A stretch of 64,000 nt of DNA from Arthrobacter sp. 18067 (GCF_902706295.1 NZ_CACSJJ010000001.1:124001-188000); one strand, 5' to 3'. Positions 45,799 through 54,896 are shown, counted from the first letter of the stretch. Numbers and translations are program-made. The notes: generated by a model from the letters alone, not told the origin.

Positions 45799-46449
45799 TC
45801 ATACCGTGGGTGGAGGCGGGACGTCTTCGCCGGGCATGTTTTTCCGGTCCAGGGGCACGGATCCGCGGACCCTGCTGATGATGCGGTCAATAATGACGCC
45901 CAGGATCACTGCGACCACTATCGCGATGACGGCACCCAGCAAGTGGTTGTGTTCGAACCAGACGCCGAAGAAATACCCGAGGACAACCGAATAGCTGGCC
46001 CAGAGGACAGCTGACATAGCGGTGAGGGCCACGAAGCGGCGGTGGTTGAAGTGCGTAGCGCCTGCCGTCAGGTTGACCGCTACCCTCCCGATGGGGATGA
46101 ACCGGGCCACCATAATGAGCGAGGCCGACCGGCGTCGGAGTTCCTTGCCTGCCCAACGAAAGGCGCCCTGCATCCTTTGGGTGCGCATCCAACGCCAGCG
46201 CTGGATGCCGATCCGACGGCCAATAATGTAGGCAATGTTGTCTCCGGAGAATGCCCCGAGGGCTGCCATCAGTCCAAGCAGCCACACGTTGGGTGAGCCG
46301 CTGCTTCCGGACACTGCGCTGAGGCCCACCACAACGGATTCGCTGGGGATGGGCGGGAAGAAGCCATCGATTACGCAGCAGGCGAGCACAAGGAACAACA
46401 CCCACGGCTGCTCGGCTGCGGCGAGGATGAAATCGTTGATGCCCTGCAC
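45799..46449 (-). CDS. DedA-family membrane protein (2)
   Basis: 216-residue DedA paralogue. Conserved parts are CVIDGFFPPIPSESVVVGL (about 23-41), FSGDNIAYIIGRRIG (about 66-80) and ARFIPIGRVAVNLTAGATHF (about 112-131), closely parallel to the copy at 44883-45623. GTG 46449 is chosen because AAGGA lies a few bases upstream; a longer reading to 46521 has non-family residues. It ends in a short Pro-rich tail (EDVPPPPTV). The 175-bp gap between the two copies shows no gene and may hold a promoter for the second. Confidence 0.9.
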   Translation of the reverse strand: MQGINDFILAAAEQPWVLFLVLACCVIDGFFPPIPSESVVVGLSAVSGSSGSPNVWLLGLMAALGAFSGDNIAYIIGRRIGIQRWRWMRTQRMQGAFRWAGKELRRRSASLIMVARFIPIGRVAVNLTAGATHFNHRRFVALTAMSAVLWASYSVVLGYFFGVWFEHNHLLGAVIAIVVAVILGVIIDRIISRVRGSVPLDRKNMPGEDVPPPPTV

Positions 46450-46537
46450 GGTTTCCTTACGGTAGCCGGCTCCCCCACAGGCGCCGGATGACTGGTGTTC
46501 CGGGCTGTCCTTGGCGAACAACCCGGAACACTTAAGC

Positions 46538-47848
46538 CTAGGCGATACGGTCGATGATGAGCTGGTGCGCCGGGCGCGAACCCTCGGGTGCGATCACCAC
46601 TGCATCCCGCAGGGCTTCCTTGGCCCGGTCGAACTTCTCCGGAGTATCCGTCAACAGGGTCATTAACGGCTCGCCGGCACGCACCAGGGCGCCGGGCTTG
46701 GCGTGCATCCTCACGCCGGCACCGGCCTGGACCTGGTCTTCCTTGCGTGCGCGGCCAGCGCCGAGGCGCCAGGCCGCCACACCTACGGAGAGGGCGTCCA
46801 GCTCCACCAGGACACCGTCCGCGGGAGCGTAGATGACCTCGGATTCCCTGGCCACCGGCAAGGCAGCACGTGGGTCTCCTCCTTGGGCTTCGATCATCCG
46901 GTTCCAGACGTCCATGGCACGTCCGTCCTTCAGGGCCGCCGCCGGATCGGCGTCGTGGATGCCGGCGCCTGCCAGCATCTCCTCTGCCAGGCGGACGGTC
47001 AGCTCGACGACGTCTTCCGGACCGCCGCCCGCGAGGACCTCCACTGATTCCTCAACTTCGATCGCGTTTCCAGCGGTCAAACCGAGAGGCGTGGACATAT
47101 CCGTTATCAGTGCCACCGTGTGCACGCCGGCGTCCTTGCCCAAGGCCACCATGGTCTCGGCAAGCTCGCGGGCACGGGCCTCGTCCTTCATGAAGGCACC
47201 CGAGCCAACCTTGACGTCCAGCACCAACGAACCCGTGCCTTCCGCGATCTTCTTGCTCATGATCGAGGAGGCAATCAGCGGGATGGCTTCCACCGTGCCC
47301 GTGACGTCGCGCAGCGCGTACAGCTTCTTGTCAGCAGGCGCGAGCCCGGACCCTGCGGCACAAATGACCGCGCCCACGTCCTGGAGTTGCGCCATGATTT
47401 CATCGTTGCTCAAGTTGGCGCGCCAGCCGGGGATGGCTTCGAGTTTGTCCAACGTTCCGCCGGTGTGGCCGAGGCCGCGGCCCGAAAGTTGCGGGACCGC
47501 GACGCCGAAGACGGCTACCAACGGGGCCAGCGGCAGCGTGATCTTATCCCCTACCCCGCCGGTGGAGTGCTTGTCGCTGGTAGCCTTCGTGCCGCCGTCG
47601 GGCCTTGTCAGGGACGAGAAGTCCATCCGCTCGCCCGAGGCGATCATGGCGGCTGTCCACCGTGAAATCTCGGCGCGGTCCATGCCGTTGAGCAGGATGG
47701 CCATGTTCAGCGCGGCCATCTGCTCCTCGGCAATGACCCCGCGGGTGTAGGCGTCGATGGTCCAGTCGATCTGCTCGGGCGAGAGAGCGCCCTTGTCGCG
47801 CTTGATGGAAATGATCTGGACGGCGTCAAACGCTTCAGTGCTGGTCAC
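46538..47848 (-). CDS. deoA: Thymidine (pyrimidine nucleoside) phosphorylase
   Basis: 436-residue enzyme splitting thymidine or uridine with phosphate into base and sugar 1-phosphate. The family signature SGRGLGHTGGTLDKLEAIPG is at about residues 114-133, and KHSTGGVGDK (about 84-93) binds phosphate. GTG 47848 has GGAGGAAACC just upstream and overlaps the cdd stop (GTGA), so both are coupled. A pyrimidine-nucleoside phosphorylase of the Pdp type is the main alternative. It is the last gene of the nucleoside uptake and salvage operon. Confidence 0.94.
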   Translation of the reverse strand: MTSTEAFDAVQIISIKRDKGALSPEQIDWTIDAYTRGVIAEEQMAALNMAILLNGMDRAEISRWTAAMIASGERMDFSSLTRPDGGTKATSDKHSTGGVGDKITLPLAPLVAVFGVAVPQLSGRGLGHTGGTLDKLEAIPGWRANLSNDEIMAQLQDVGAVICAAGSGLAPADKKLYALRDVTGTVEAIPLIASSIMSKKIAEGTGSLVLDVKVGSGAFMKDEARARELAETMVALGKDAGVHTVALITDMSTPLGLTAGNAIEVEESVEVLAGGGPEDVVELTVRLAEEMLAGAGIHDADPAAALKDGRAMDVWNRMIEAQGGDPRAALPVARESEVIYAPADGVLVELDALSVGVAAWRLGAGRARKEDQVQAGAGVRMHAKPGALVRAGEPLMTLLTDTPEKFDRAKEALRDAVVIAPEGSRPAHQLIIDRIA

Positions 47849-48249
47849 GTGGTTTCCTCCAGGTTTTCGGGACCAAAGGCGTCCGGCAGGACCTGGTCCA
47901 TGGTTTTGATGCCCTGCGTTGTCATGAGCTGCATGCCCGGCGCCCTGAATTCGTAAAGCAGCTGGCGGCAACGCCCGCACGGCATGAGGATGTTGCCTTG
48001 GCCGTCCACGCAATAGAACGCAGCGAGCCTGCCGCCACCGGACATGTGGAGCTGGCCCACCAAGGCACATTCAGCGCAAAGCGTCAGGCCGTAACTGGCA
48101 TTCTCCACGTTGCAGCCGCTGATGATCCTGCCGTCCTCGGTGAGGGCCGCAGCCCCCACCGGGAACTTCGAATATGGCGCGTAGGCGTTTTCCATGGCCT
48201 GCTTTGCAGCCTGTTCCAGGGCGTCCCAGTCAACGTCTACCGTAGGCAT
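47845..48249 (-). CDS. cdd: Cytidine deaminase
   Basis: 134-residue zinc enzyme converting cytidine and deoxycytidine to uridine forms. The zinc motif is complete: CAECALV (Cys-Ala-Glu, about residue 53) and PCGRCRQLL (about 91). The length is that of the small homotetrameric type. ATG 48249 overlaps the end of the upstream permease gene slightly; TTG 48255 is a less likely start. Coupled to deoA downstream, so imported cytidine could be deaminated and then split. Confidence 0.95.
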   Translation of the reverse strand: MPTVDVDWDALEQAAKQAMENAYAPYSKFPVGAAALTEDGRIISGCNVENASYGLTLCAECALVGQLHMSGGGRLAAFYCVDGQGNILMPCGRCRQLLYEFRAPGMQLMTTQGIKTMDQVLPDAFGPENLEETT

Positions 48250-48251
48250 CG

Positions 48252-49541
48252 TCAACCCTTCACATACGGTATGCCGCTTGCGGCCGGTGGCCGCGACTTA
48301 CCCACCAAACCGGCGACGGCGAAGATGGTCACCAGGTACGGCAGCATGGCCATGAACTGGCTGGGCACCGGGGTACCGATGATGCCCAGGATCGACTGCA
48401 GGTTGTAGGCAAAGCCAAACAGCAGCGAGGCCAGGAAAGCGCCGATCGGGTTCCATCGTCCGAAGATCAGGGCAGCCAGTGCGATGAAGCCGCGGCCGCC
48501 GGAGATGTCCTTGGTGAAGGAGTCGATGGTCACCAGCGTGAATACGGCGCCACCGATACCGGCGATCGCACCACCCAGGGTGACGTTCCGGAAGCGGGTG
48601 GCATTGACGTTGATACCGAGGGTGTCGGCAGCCTGCGGGTGCTCACCGACGGCACGGACCCGAAGTCCCCAGCGGGTCTTGAACAGCCCAAACCACACCA
48701 CTGCGACGGCGATGTACATGAGGTAACCGGCGATGGACTGCTCAAACAGGATGGGCCCGATGATGGGGATGTCAGAAAGCAGCGGGATCGGCAGGATGTC
48801 CAAGCGTCCCGGGGTGTTGAACTGTTCCTTGTTGGGAACCATCAGCGTGCCATACAGGAAGCCCGTAAGACCCGAAACGAGCACGTTCAGGACAACGCCA
48901 ACGATGATCTGGTTGACCAGGTACTTGATGCTGAACACGGCAAGAACCATGGACACAGCAGCACCGGCAGCGGCCGCGGCGATCAGGCCGATGTAGGGGC
49001 TGCCCGTCATGGTGGCTACCAGAGCGGCGGTGAAGGCCCCGCCCAGCAGCTGGCCTTCGATGGCGATGTTGACCACGCCCACACGCTCACACAACACGCC
49101 GGACAATGAGCCGAAAACGAGAGGAACGGCCAGCGTTACCGAACCTGCAACCAGGCCCGCCAAGGAAATGGACGGCTGCCTGGCGCCGGCCACAATCCAC
49201 ACCAGCAACGCGAACACGAACACCACGGCAAACGCGATGGGCAGCCACTTAGGCGAGCGCTCCCCCTGTGTCCAGAGGTAGATCGAGTAGGCAGCCATGG
49301 CAAGGAGCAGGATGCCCAGGACAACACCGCCTACTTGCCCGGGAATCATGAGGGCGGGGACGGCAACGGCGTCACCGGCGTCGCTGATCTTCATCTCGGC
49401 AGTCTGGTCCGGACCAAGGAAGCCAAAGAAGACCAGGGCGATGAGCGCCAGAATGCCCAGCGACAGAGGAACCTTCATGGAAGGGCGGAACGCCGGCAGG
49501 GCCGTCGAACCCGGCTTCGGAGCGGTAGTTGTCGCGCTCAT
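48252..49541 (-). CDS. Nucleoside-type ABC permease (YufQ-like)
   Basis: 429-residue membrane permease. An N-terminal extension with about three extra membrane segments (residues about 25-125) precedes the conserved permease core starting at SISLAGLVAGSVTLAVPLVFGSLSG. Core motifs are GVVNIAIEGQLLGGAFTAAL (about 155-174) and RVRAVGEHPQAADTLGINV (about 295-313, the EAA-like loop contacting the ATPase). It belongs to the second permease of BMP-type nucleoside importers. It overlaps the first permease by ATGA and cdd nearly abuts it. Confidence 0.92.
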   Translation of the reverse strand: MSATTTAPKPGSTALPAFRPSMKVPLSLGILALIALVFFGFLGPDQTAEMKISDAGDAVAVPALMIPGQVGGVVLGILLLAMAAYSIYLWTQGERSPKWLPIAFAVVFVFALLVWIVAGARQPSISLAGLVAGSVTLAVPLVFGSLSGVLCERVGVVNIAIEGQLLGGAFTAALVATMTGSPYIGLIAAAAAGAAVSMVLAVFSIKYLVNQIIVGVVLNVLVSGLTGFLYGTLMVPNKEQFNTPGRLDILPIPLLSDIPIIGPILFEQSIAGYLMYIAVAVVWFGLFKTRWGLRVRAVGEHPQAADTLGINVNATRFRNVTLGGAIAGIGGAVFTLVTIDSFTKDISGGRGFIALAALIFGRWNPIGAFLASLLFGFAYNLQSILGIIGTPVPSQFMAMLPYLVTIFAVAGLVGKSRPPAASGIPYVKG

Positions 49542-50893
49542 TTGGCACCTCCGGAGGCGTTGACGAGGGCAGCCTTGGGAGCCGCTTTCGGTGTCTTGTT
49601 CTTCTTCTTGGGTTCAAGCCTGAAGATCGACCTGATGAGGGGCGGGGCTGCGATGAACAGGACGATCAGCGACTGAACGACCAACACGATGTCGATGGGC
49701 GTGCCCGTTTGGATCTGCATCTGCACGGCCCCGGCACGGAATGCGCCGAACAGCAGGCCTGCGAAGAACGTTCCCCACGGCGTGCTCCGGCCCAGCAGGG
49801 CAACGGTGATTGCGTCGAAGCCGATCTGGGCAGCGACGCCGCCGGTCAGAACCTTTTCGGTACCGGCCACCTGTGCGACGCCACCAAAAGCAGCGAGTGC
49901 ACCGGCCATGGCCATCACCAGGATAGTGGCGCGGGATACCTTGACGCCGGCGGTGCGTGCTGCGACGGGGTTGGCACCAACTGCACGGAACTCGAAGCCA
50001 ATGGTGGACCGGTTCAGCAGCCACCACACGCCGTAGGTCAGGGCTATTGCCACCAGGAAGCCCAAGTGGAGCCGGGACCCGGGGATGAGGACCGGATAGG
50101 TTGCGGATTCGTCGAGGCGTGGCGAGATGGGGCTGTTGTCCCCGGGACGCCGGAACGCCGGAGTGTTCAGCAGGAAGTCCAGCAAGAACAAGGCCACATA
50201 ATTCAGCATGATGGTCACAATGACCTCATGCGCACCGGTCCGTGCTTTGAGGATGCCAACAATCGCGCCCCAGAAGGCACCGCCGAGGACGCCCATGATG
50301 ATGACCACCAACAAGTGCAGGCCGAACGGCAGGTGCCAGGTGAAGCCGACGTATGCGGCGAGCGTGGCGCTGATAATGATCTGGCCTTGGGCACCAATGT
50401 TGAACAGGCCCGCCCGGAAGGCCAAGGCGACGCCCAGGCCGGCACAAATGAGGGGTGTGGCCACCGTCATGGTCTCAAGCAAGGGCTTGAAGCCCTCGCG
50501 GGGATTGAACACCGCGCCTTGGAAGAGCGCGGCATAGCTTTCGGTCATGGCGCTCCACAACGCGCTCAGGAAATCCGTGGGGCGTGCGAACAAGTAGCCC
50601 GCGGTCTTGGCAACCTGCGCATCTGTGCTGGCGATCAACAGGCCGCCGAGGAACAGCGCCACAATGACGGCCAGGACGGACACGAAGCCGTTGCCCATCA
50701 CGATCCGGCGGATGAGGCTGCCCTGCTGCTGCCCTGAATCTCCGCTTTGGGACGAAACCGGCACAATGGACGGTTCAAGCATGCCGCCTGCGGTATCGAG
50801 GGAGACATCTGCCGCACGGAGGTCCGCTGTGGACTGGTCCTCAGCGGGAAGGGCGGGTGTTGGTTCGCTCTTGGACTGATCGTTCTCAGTCAT
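49538..50893 (-). CDS. Nucleoside-type ABC permease (YufP-like)
   Basis: 451-residue membrane permease, the first of the pair. A charged cytoplasmic head of about 65 residues precedes the helices; the core contains ATPLICAGLGVALAFRAGLFNIGAQGQ (split, about 144-170) and the coupling loop EFRAVGANPVAARTAGVKV (about 303-321). The C-terminus is basic (EPKKKNKTPKAAPKA). It overlaps the ATPase gene end by 8 bp and the second permease start by 4 bp. Confidence 0.92.
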   Translation of the reverse strand: MTENDQSKSEPTPALPAEDQSTADLRAADVSLDTAGGMLEPSIVPVSSQSGDSGQQQGSLIRRIVMGNGFVSVLAVIVALFLGGLLIASTDAQVAKTAGYLFARPTDFLSALWSAMTESYAALFQGAVFNPREGFKPLLETMTVATPLICAGLGVALAFRAGLFNIGAQGQIIISATLAAYVGFTWHLPFGLHLLVVIIMGVLGGAFWGAIVGILKARTGAHEVIVTIMLNYVALFLLDFLLNTPAFRRPGDNSPISPRLDESATYPVLIPGSRLHLGFLVAIALTYGVWWLLNRSTIGFEFRAVGANPVAARTAGVKVSRATILVMAMAGALAAFGGVAQVAGTEKVLTGGVAAQIGFDAITVALLGRSTPWGTFFAGLLFGAFRAGAVQMQIQTGTPIDIVLVVQSLIVLFIAAPPLIRSIFRLEPKKKNKTPKAAPKAALVNASGGAK

Positions 50894-52403
50894 CGGAGCC
50901 TCCTTCCGGGCCGACGCCGGCCATCATCAAGCCGAGGGTGTCGCGGGGTGTTCCAGCTGGGACGATGCCCACGAGCTTGCCCTTGTAGAGCACGGCAATC
51001 CGGTCGGCGAGTTCAATGACCTCGTCAAGTTCAGTGGAAACGATCATCACGGGGGTTCCAACATCCCGCTCGGCAACGATGCGCTTATGCAGGAACTCGA
51101 TGGAGCCAACATCCACGCCGCGGGTCGGCTGGCTTGCGATGAACAACCGCAACGGCCGGGACAGTTCCCGCGCCATGACCACTTTCTGCTGGTTGCCGCC
51201 GGACAGTGTTCCGGCAGCCGAACCTGCGGAAGGGGTCCTGATATCAAATTCTTCGATCTTGGCCTTGGCGTGCTCGGCAACCTTCGCCGGTTTCATGCTG
51301 ATGCCGCTGGCAAACGGGGCCTGGTCATACAGGTCCAGCACCAGGTTCTCGGCTACAGAGAACGGTCCGACCAGTCCATCCACGGTCCGGTCTTCGGGGA
51401 CAAAGCCAACGCCCGAACGCAGTACATCCTTGACCGGAAGGCCCAGCAGCTGTTTGCCGTCCAGGGTCACCGAACCTGTGACGTGCTCCTGCACGCCCAG
51501 GATGGCTTCGGTCAGTTCCGTTTGGCCGTTGCCCTGGACACCGGCGACGGCGAGGATCTCGCCCTGGGCGATGGTGAAGCTGATCCCGTCCACCACGTTG
51601 GTGCCATTGGCGGCGCGGACTGTCAGGTTCTCCACCACGAACGTGGTTTCCTTCGGCTGGGCCGGGGCCTTGTTCAAGCTCAGGCTGACTGGGCGGCCCA
51701 CCATCATGGAAGCCAGCTCGGTAGCTGAGGCCGAAGGAGGAGCATCACCCACCACCTTTCCGCGGCGGACCACCGTGATGACGTCCGATACAGCCTTCAC
51801 TTCGCGGAGCTTGTGCGAAATGAAGACAATGGAGGTGCCGCCGGCTTTGAGCTGCCGCATGATGTCCAGGAGCTCATCGGTTTCCTGCGGCGTCAACACG
51901 GCCGTGGGTTCGTCCAGGATAAGGACCTTGGCTTCGCGTACCAGCGCTTTGATGATCTCCACGCGCTGCTGGACACCCACAGGCAGGTCCTCCACCAGGG
52001 CGTCCGGATCAACGTCGAAGCCATACTTATCGGAAATCTCCCGGATCTTTTTCCGGGTTTCGTCGATGCTGAGGACACCGCCGAACGTGGTTGGTTCCGC
52101 GCCGAGGGCCACGTTCTCTGCAACCGTGAACACGGGGACCAGCATGAAGTGCTGGTGCACCATGCCGATGCCCGCCGCCATCGCATCACCGGGGCCGCGG
52201 AAATTGACGGGCTGGTCATCCACCAGGATCTGGCCCGCTGTGGGCTCATACAGCCCATACAGCACATTCATGAGGGTTGATTTACCGGCACCATTTTCGC
52301 CGAGGAGGCAATGGATCTGGCCGGATTCGACCACGAGGTCGATGTCTTGGTTGGCGTAGAAGGTCCCGAAGGCTTTCGAGATCCCCTTCAATTCGAGTTT
52401 CAC
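50886..52403 (-). CDS. Nucleoside-type ABC ATPase with two ABC domains
   Basis: 505-residue ATPase with two tandem ABC cassettes, as in sugar and nucleoside (Rbs/Yuf) importers. The first cassette has Walker A GENGAGKST (about 35) and Walker B LILDEPT (about 161); its signature region is degenerate (LPVGVQQRVEI). The second has a changed Walker A (GVQGNGQTE, about 281) but a good signature LSGGNQQK (about 397), the usual asymmetric pattern. GTG 52403 starts MKLELKGI. It is downstream of the BMP lipoprotein gene, from which a strong terminator divides it. Confidence 0.93.
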   Translation of the reverse strand: MKLELKGISKAFGTFYANQDIDLVVESGQIHCLLGENGAGKSTLMNVLYGLYEPTAGQILVDDQPVNFRGPGDAMAAGIGMVHQHFMLVPVFTVAENVALGAEPTTFGGVLSIDETRKKIREISDKYGFDVDPDALVEDLPVGVQQRVEIIKALVREAKVLILDEPTAVLTPQETDELLDIMRQLKAGGTSIVFISHKLREVKAVSDVITVVRRGKVVGDAPPSASATELASMMVGRPVSLSLNKAPAQPKETTFVVENLTVRAANGTNVVDGISFTIAQGEILAVAGVQGNGQTELTEAILGVQEHVTGSVTLDGKQLLGLPVKDVLRSGVGFVPEDRTVDGLVGPFSVAENLVLDLYDQAPFASGISMKPAKVAEHAKAKIEEFDIRTPSAGSAAGTLSGGNQQKVVMARELSRPLRLFIASQPTRGVDVGSIEFLHKRIVAERDVGTPVMIVSTELDEVIELADRIAVLYKGKLVGIVPAGTPRDTLGLMMAGVGPEGGSDD

Positions 52404-52480
52404 AACTCCCACCGTTCTGTGAGTCCAGGGACTTACTGCAGACAAGCCTTTGGCTTGGCATCAGCCTAGTCAGGGCAAAA

Positions 52481-52519
52481 ACGCGCCGCCAGTACCGGGG
52501 CTCGGTACTGGCGGCGCGT
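52481..52519 (-). terminator. Terminator between BMP and ABC ATPase genes
   Basis: Perfect 16-bp stem (52481-52496, 52504-52519) with a 7-nt loop. On the minus strand it is followed by a T-run (TTTTT), 12 bp after the BMP stop. Partial read-through would give more binding protein than transporter. Confidence 0.92.
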
Positions 52520-52530
52520 CCAGGAATTGT

Positions 52531-53637
52531 TTACTTCTTGGGGCTCGCTGCCGATTCGACAACCAGCTTGCCGGAGACGATGTCAGCCTTCAGCGCATCG
52601 AGTTCGGACTTCGTCTCGGCGGAGACGGCGGAATCAAGGTCGTGGAACGGTGCGATGGCAACGCCGTCGTTCTCCAACGTGCCAACGTAGGCTGCGTTGC
52701 TGAACTTGCCGTCCTTGTCGTCCTTCACCACGGTTTCAACAGCTTCACCCATCTGCTTGACCACGGAGGTCAACATGAGGTCCTTGTATTCGGGAGCCGT
52801 GAGGTAGCCATCGGAGTCGACCCAGACGAGCTTGACGTCCTTGCCTGCCGCTTTGGCTTCCTTGAGCGCAGCGCCTGCACCCTTGCCAACCGGGCCGGCG
52901 ACGGGCATCACGATGTCCGCACCCTGGTCCAGCAGGTTGATGGTGACCTGCTTGCCGGTGTCCTGCTTCTCGAAGTCGCCCGTGAACGAACCGTCCTGGG
53001 TGTTCTTGTCCCAACCGACAACCTGGACGGACTTGCCCTTGGCCTTGTTGTAAGCCTGGACGCCGTCATAGAAGCCATCCATGAAGATGGTGACGGTGGG
53101 GATCTTGATACCGCCGAAAGTACCCACCTTGCCGGTCTTGGACGTAGCGGCGGCCGCGTAACCGGCCAAGTACGCCGCCTGTGCCGTGTCATACACGATC
53201 GGCTTCACGTTTGCGATGGGGGTTTCGTACGAGTAGTCGATGATCGCGAAGTGCTTGTCAGTGTTCGCCGCAGCGGCAGCCTTGGTGGCATCGCCCAGGA
53301 GGAAGCCCACGGTAACCGTCAGGTTGCAGCCTGCCGAGACCATGCCGTTCAGGTTGGTCTCGAAGTCGCTGTTGGCCTTGGACTCGGCGGACTTGACCTG
53401 GATGCCGAGGTCGGTTTCAGCCTTCTTGAGGCCTTCGAACGAGGACTGGTTGAAGGACTGGTCATCGAATCCGCCCGAGTCGGACACGATGCATCCAACA
53501 AAGTCGCTCTTGGTGGCGGCGCCGGATCCGGCGTCGGGAGCCTGTCCACAACCGGTCAGCAGGAGCGCTGCCGCTCCAACGGTGGCAACCCCGGCCATTG
53601 AACCGCGCTTCAGGGTGGCACGCAGTGGTTTCTTCAA
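52531..53637 (-). CDS. BMP-family nucleoside-binding lipoprotein
   Basis: 368-residue substrate-binding lipoprotein of the basic membrane protein (Med/PnrA/YufN) family, which binds purine and pyrimidine nucleosides. The signal peptide ends in lipobox LLLTGCGQ (Cys about 28). Family motifs include SDSGGFDDQSFNQSSFEGL (about 52-70), SAGCNLTVTVGF (about 98) and VWVDSDGYLTAPEYKD near 270. TTG 53637 is chosen because GGAGG lies four bases upstream; the frame is open to 53808 but upstream residues do not resemble a signal peptide. It heads the nucleoside uptake cluster. Confidence 0.93.
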   Translation of the reverse strand: MKKPLRATLKRGSMAGVATVGAAALLLTGCGQAPDAGSGAATKSDFVGCIVSDSGGFDDQSFNQSSFEGLKKAETDLGIQVKSAESKANSDFETNLNGMVSAGCNLTVTVGFLLGDATKAAAAANTDKHFAIIDYSYETPIANVKPIVYDTAQAAYLAGYAAAATSKTGKVGTFGGIKIPTVTIFMDGFYDGVQAYNKAKGKSVQVVGWDKNTQDGSFTGDFEKQDTGKQVTINLLDQGADIVMPVAGPVGKGAGAALKEAKAAGKDVKLVWVDSDGYLTAPEYKDLMLTSVVKQMGEAVETVVKDDKDGKFSNAAYVGTLENDGVAIAPFHDLDSAVSAETKSELDALKADIVSGKLVVESAASPKK

Positions 53638-53811
53638 TTTTCCTCCAGGAAGAAAGTGATTGGCGCTACGACGGATGGTCAATGAGTGTCCGTTTCCTAT
53701 ACCTGAGGCAGAAATTCTGTTTTCACTGATGCTCGCAGCTGCGACTAAGCGCATTGATGTCACCAACACTAGTGGCCTGGAACACACCCAGCTACCACAA
53801 ATGATCACTCC

Positions 53812-53829
53812 AGGTCAGATTGTTGACCT
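53812..53829. promoter_or_regulatory. Inverted repeat upstream of the BMP gene
   Basis: AGGTCA-GATTGT-TGACCT is a perfect 6-6-6 palindrome, about 175 bp before the BMP start and 54 bp past the oxidoreductase stop. A second repeat GTGTG-CAAGT-CACAC lies at 53852-53866. The 245-bp gap (53638-53882) holds no gene; one of these could be an operator and the other a terminator. Confidence 0.45.
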
Positions 53830-53882
53830 TTTGTTACCAAGCAGTAGCCGGGTGTGCAAGTCACACGCGTTCCATCCCTTGA

Positions 53883-54896
53883 TTACAGGCGGACGAGCAT
53901 CTTTCCGGTGTTCGCGCCATCAAGGAGGTCAATGAAGGCCTGCGGCGCATTCTCCAGTCCATCGACGACTGTCTCGTCGTAGCTGACACTGCCATCGGCC
54001 AGCCAACCGGCCATGTTCTGCGCGAACTCCGCAGCGTGCTGGCGCTGTCCACCTACCAGGAACCCACGCATCGTGAGCTGCTTCCCGATGGCCACGGCCA
54101 GGTTCCTGGGTGCAACCGGGGGCTCGGTGGAGTTGTACTGTGCGATGGCGCCGCACATGGCCACCCGGCCGCCAACGGTGAGGGTAGCCAAGGCTGCCTC
54201 GAGGTGCTCGCCGCCGACGTTGTCGAAGTACACATCGATACCGCGCTCCCCCGCTGCCTCACGGAGCTGCTCCAGCACCGGGGCGTCGTTGTAGTTGAAC
54301 GCGGCGTCAAAGCCAAGCTCCAGCAAGCGGGCAACCTTTTCCGGCGATCCGGCACTGCCGATGACCTTTGACGCTCCCATGGCCTTGGCGATCTGGCCTA
54401 CCATCGAGCCGACGGCACCTGCCGCACCTGACACGAAGACAACATCGCCCTCCTTGAACTCTGCCACCTTGAGCAGTCCGGCGTAGGCAGTCAGCCCGGT
54501 CATGCCAAGGGCACCGAGGAACGCGGAGGTCGGAGCGAGTCCGCTCGGGACCGGCGTCGTCGCTGCGGCGTCCACCACTGCGTGCTCACGCCACCCCAGT
54601 TGATGCACGACGACGTCACCCACCTTGTGCGCGTCCGAACGGGACGCGATCACCTCACCGACCGCACCGCCGTCGAGCGCTGCATCCAGGCGGAAGGGCG
54701 CCGAGTAGGACTTGACGTCGTTCATGCGGCCGCGCATGTAGGGGTCCACGGACATGAACTGGTTCTTCACCAGGAGCTGTCCCTCGGCGAGCTCGGGAAG
54801 CTGGGCTGTTGCCAACCGGAAGTTCTCCGGGGCCGGCCTGCCAACCGGGCGGGAGGCGAGCTGGATTTCGCGGGTTTCGGTTGCTGCGGCGCTCAT
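53883..54896 (-). CDS. NADP-dependent MDR-type oxidoreductase
   Basis: 337-residue zinc-free medium-chain reductase of the alkenal/one reductase (CurA/PTGR) group, which reduce double bonds of reactive carbonyl compounds. The nucleotide motif is SGAAGAVGSMVGQIAKAMGA (about residues 150-169), followed by VIGSAGSPEKVARL; the N-terminal SVDPYMRGRMND (about 49-60) is diagnostic of this group. It overlaps the ohr stop by ATGA, so it belongs to the ohrR-ohr unit, which suggests detoxification of peroxide-derived aldehydes or ketones. Confidence 0.92.
   Translation of the reverse strand: MSAAATETREIQLASRPVGRPAPENFRLATAQLPELAEGQLLVKNQFMSVDPYMRGRMNDVKSYSAPFRLDAALDGGAVGEVIASRSDAHKVGDVVVHQLGWREHAVVDAAATTPVPSGLAPTSAFLGALGMTGLTAYAGLLKVAEFKEGDVVFVSGAAGAVGSMVGQIAKAMGASKVIGSAGSPEKVARLLELGFDAAFNYNDAPVLEQLREAAGERGIDVYFDNVGGEHLEAALATLTVGGRVAMCGAIAQYNSTEPPVAPRNLAVAIGKQLTMRGFLVGGQRQHAAEFAQNMAGWLADGSVSYDETVVDGLENAPQAFIDLLDGANTGKMLVRL

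Noticed and set aside
53852..53866. GTGTG-CAAGT-CACAC as a CRP/GlxR site
   Set aside because: The spacer is 5 rather than 6 and the half-sites lack the TGTGA order, so it was kept only as a generic palindrome.
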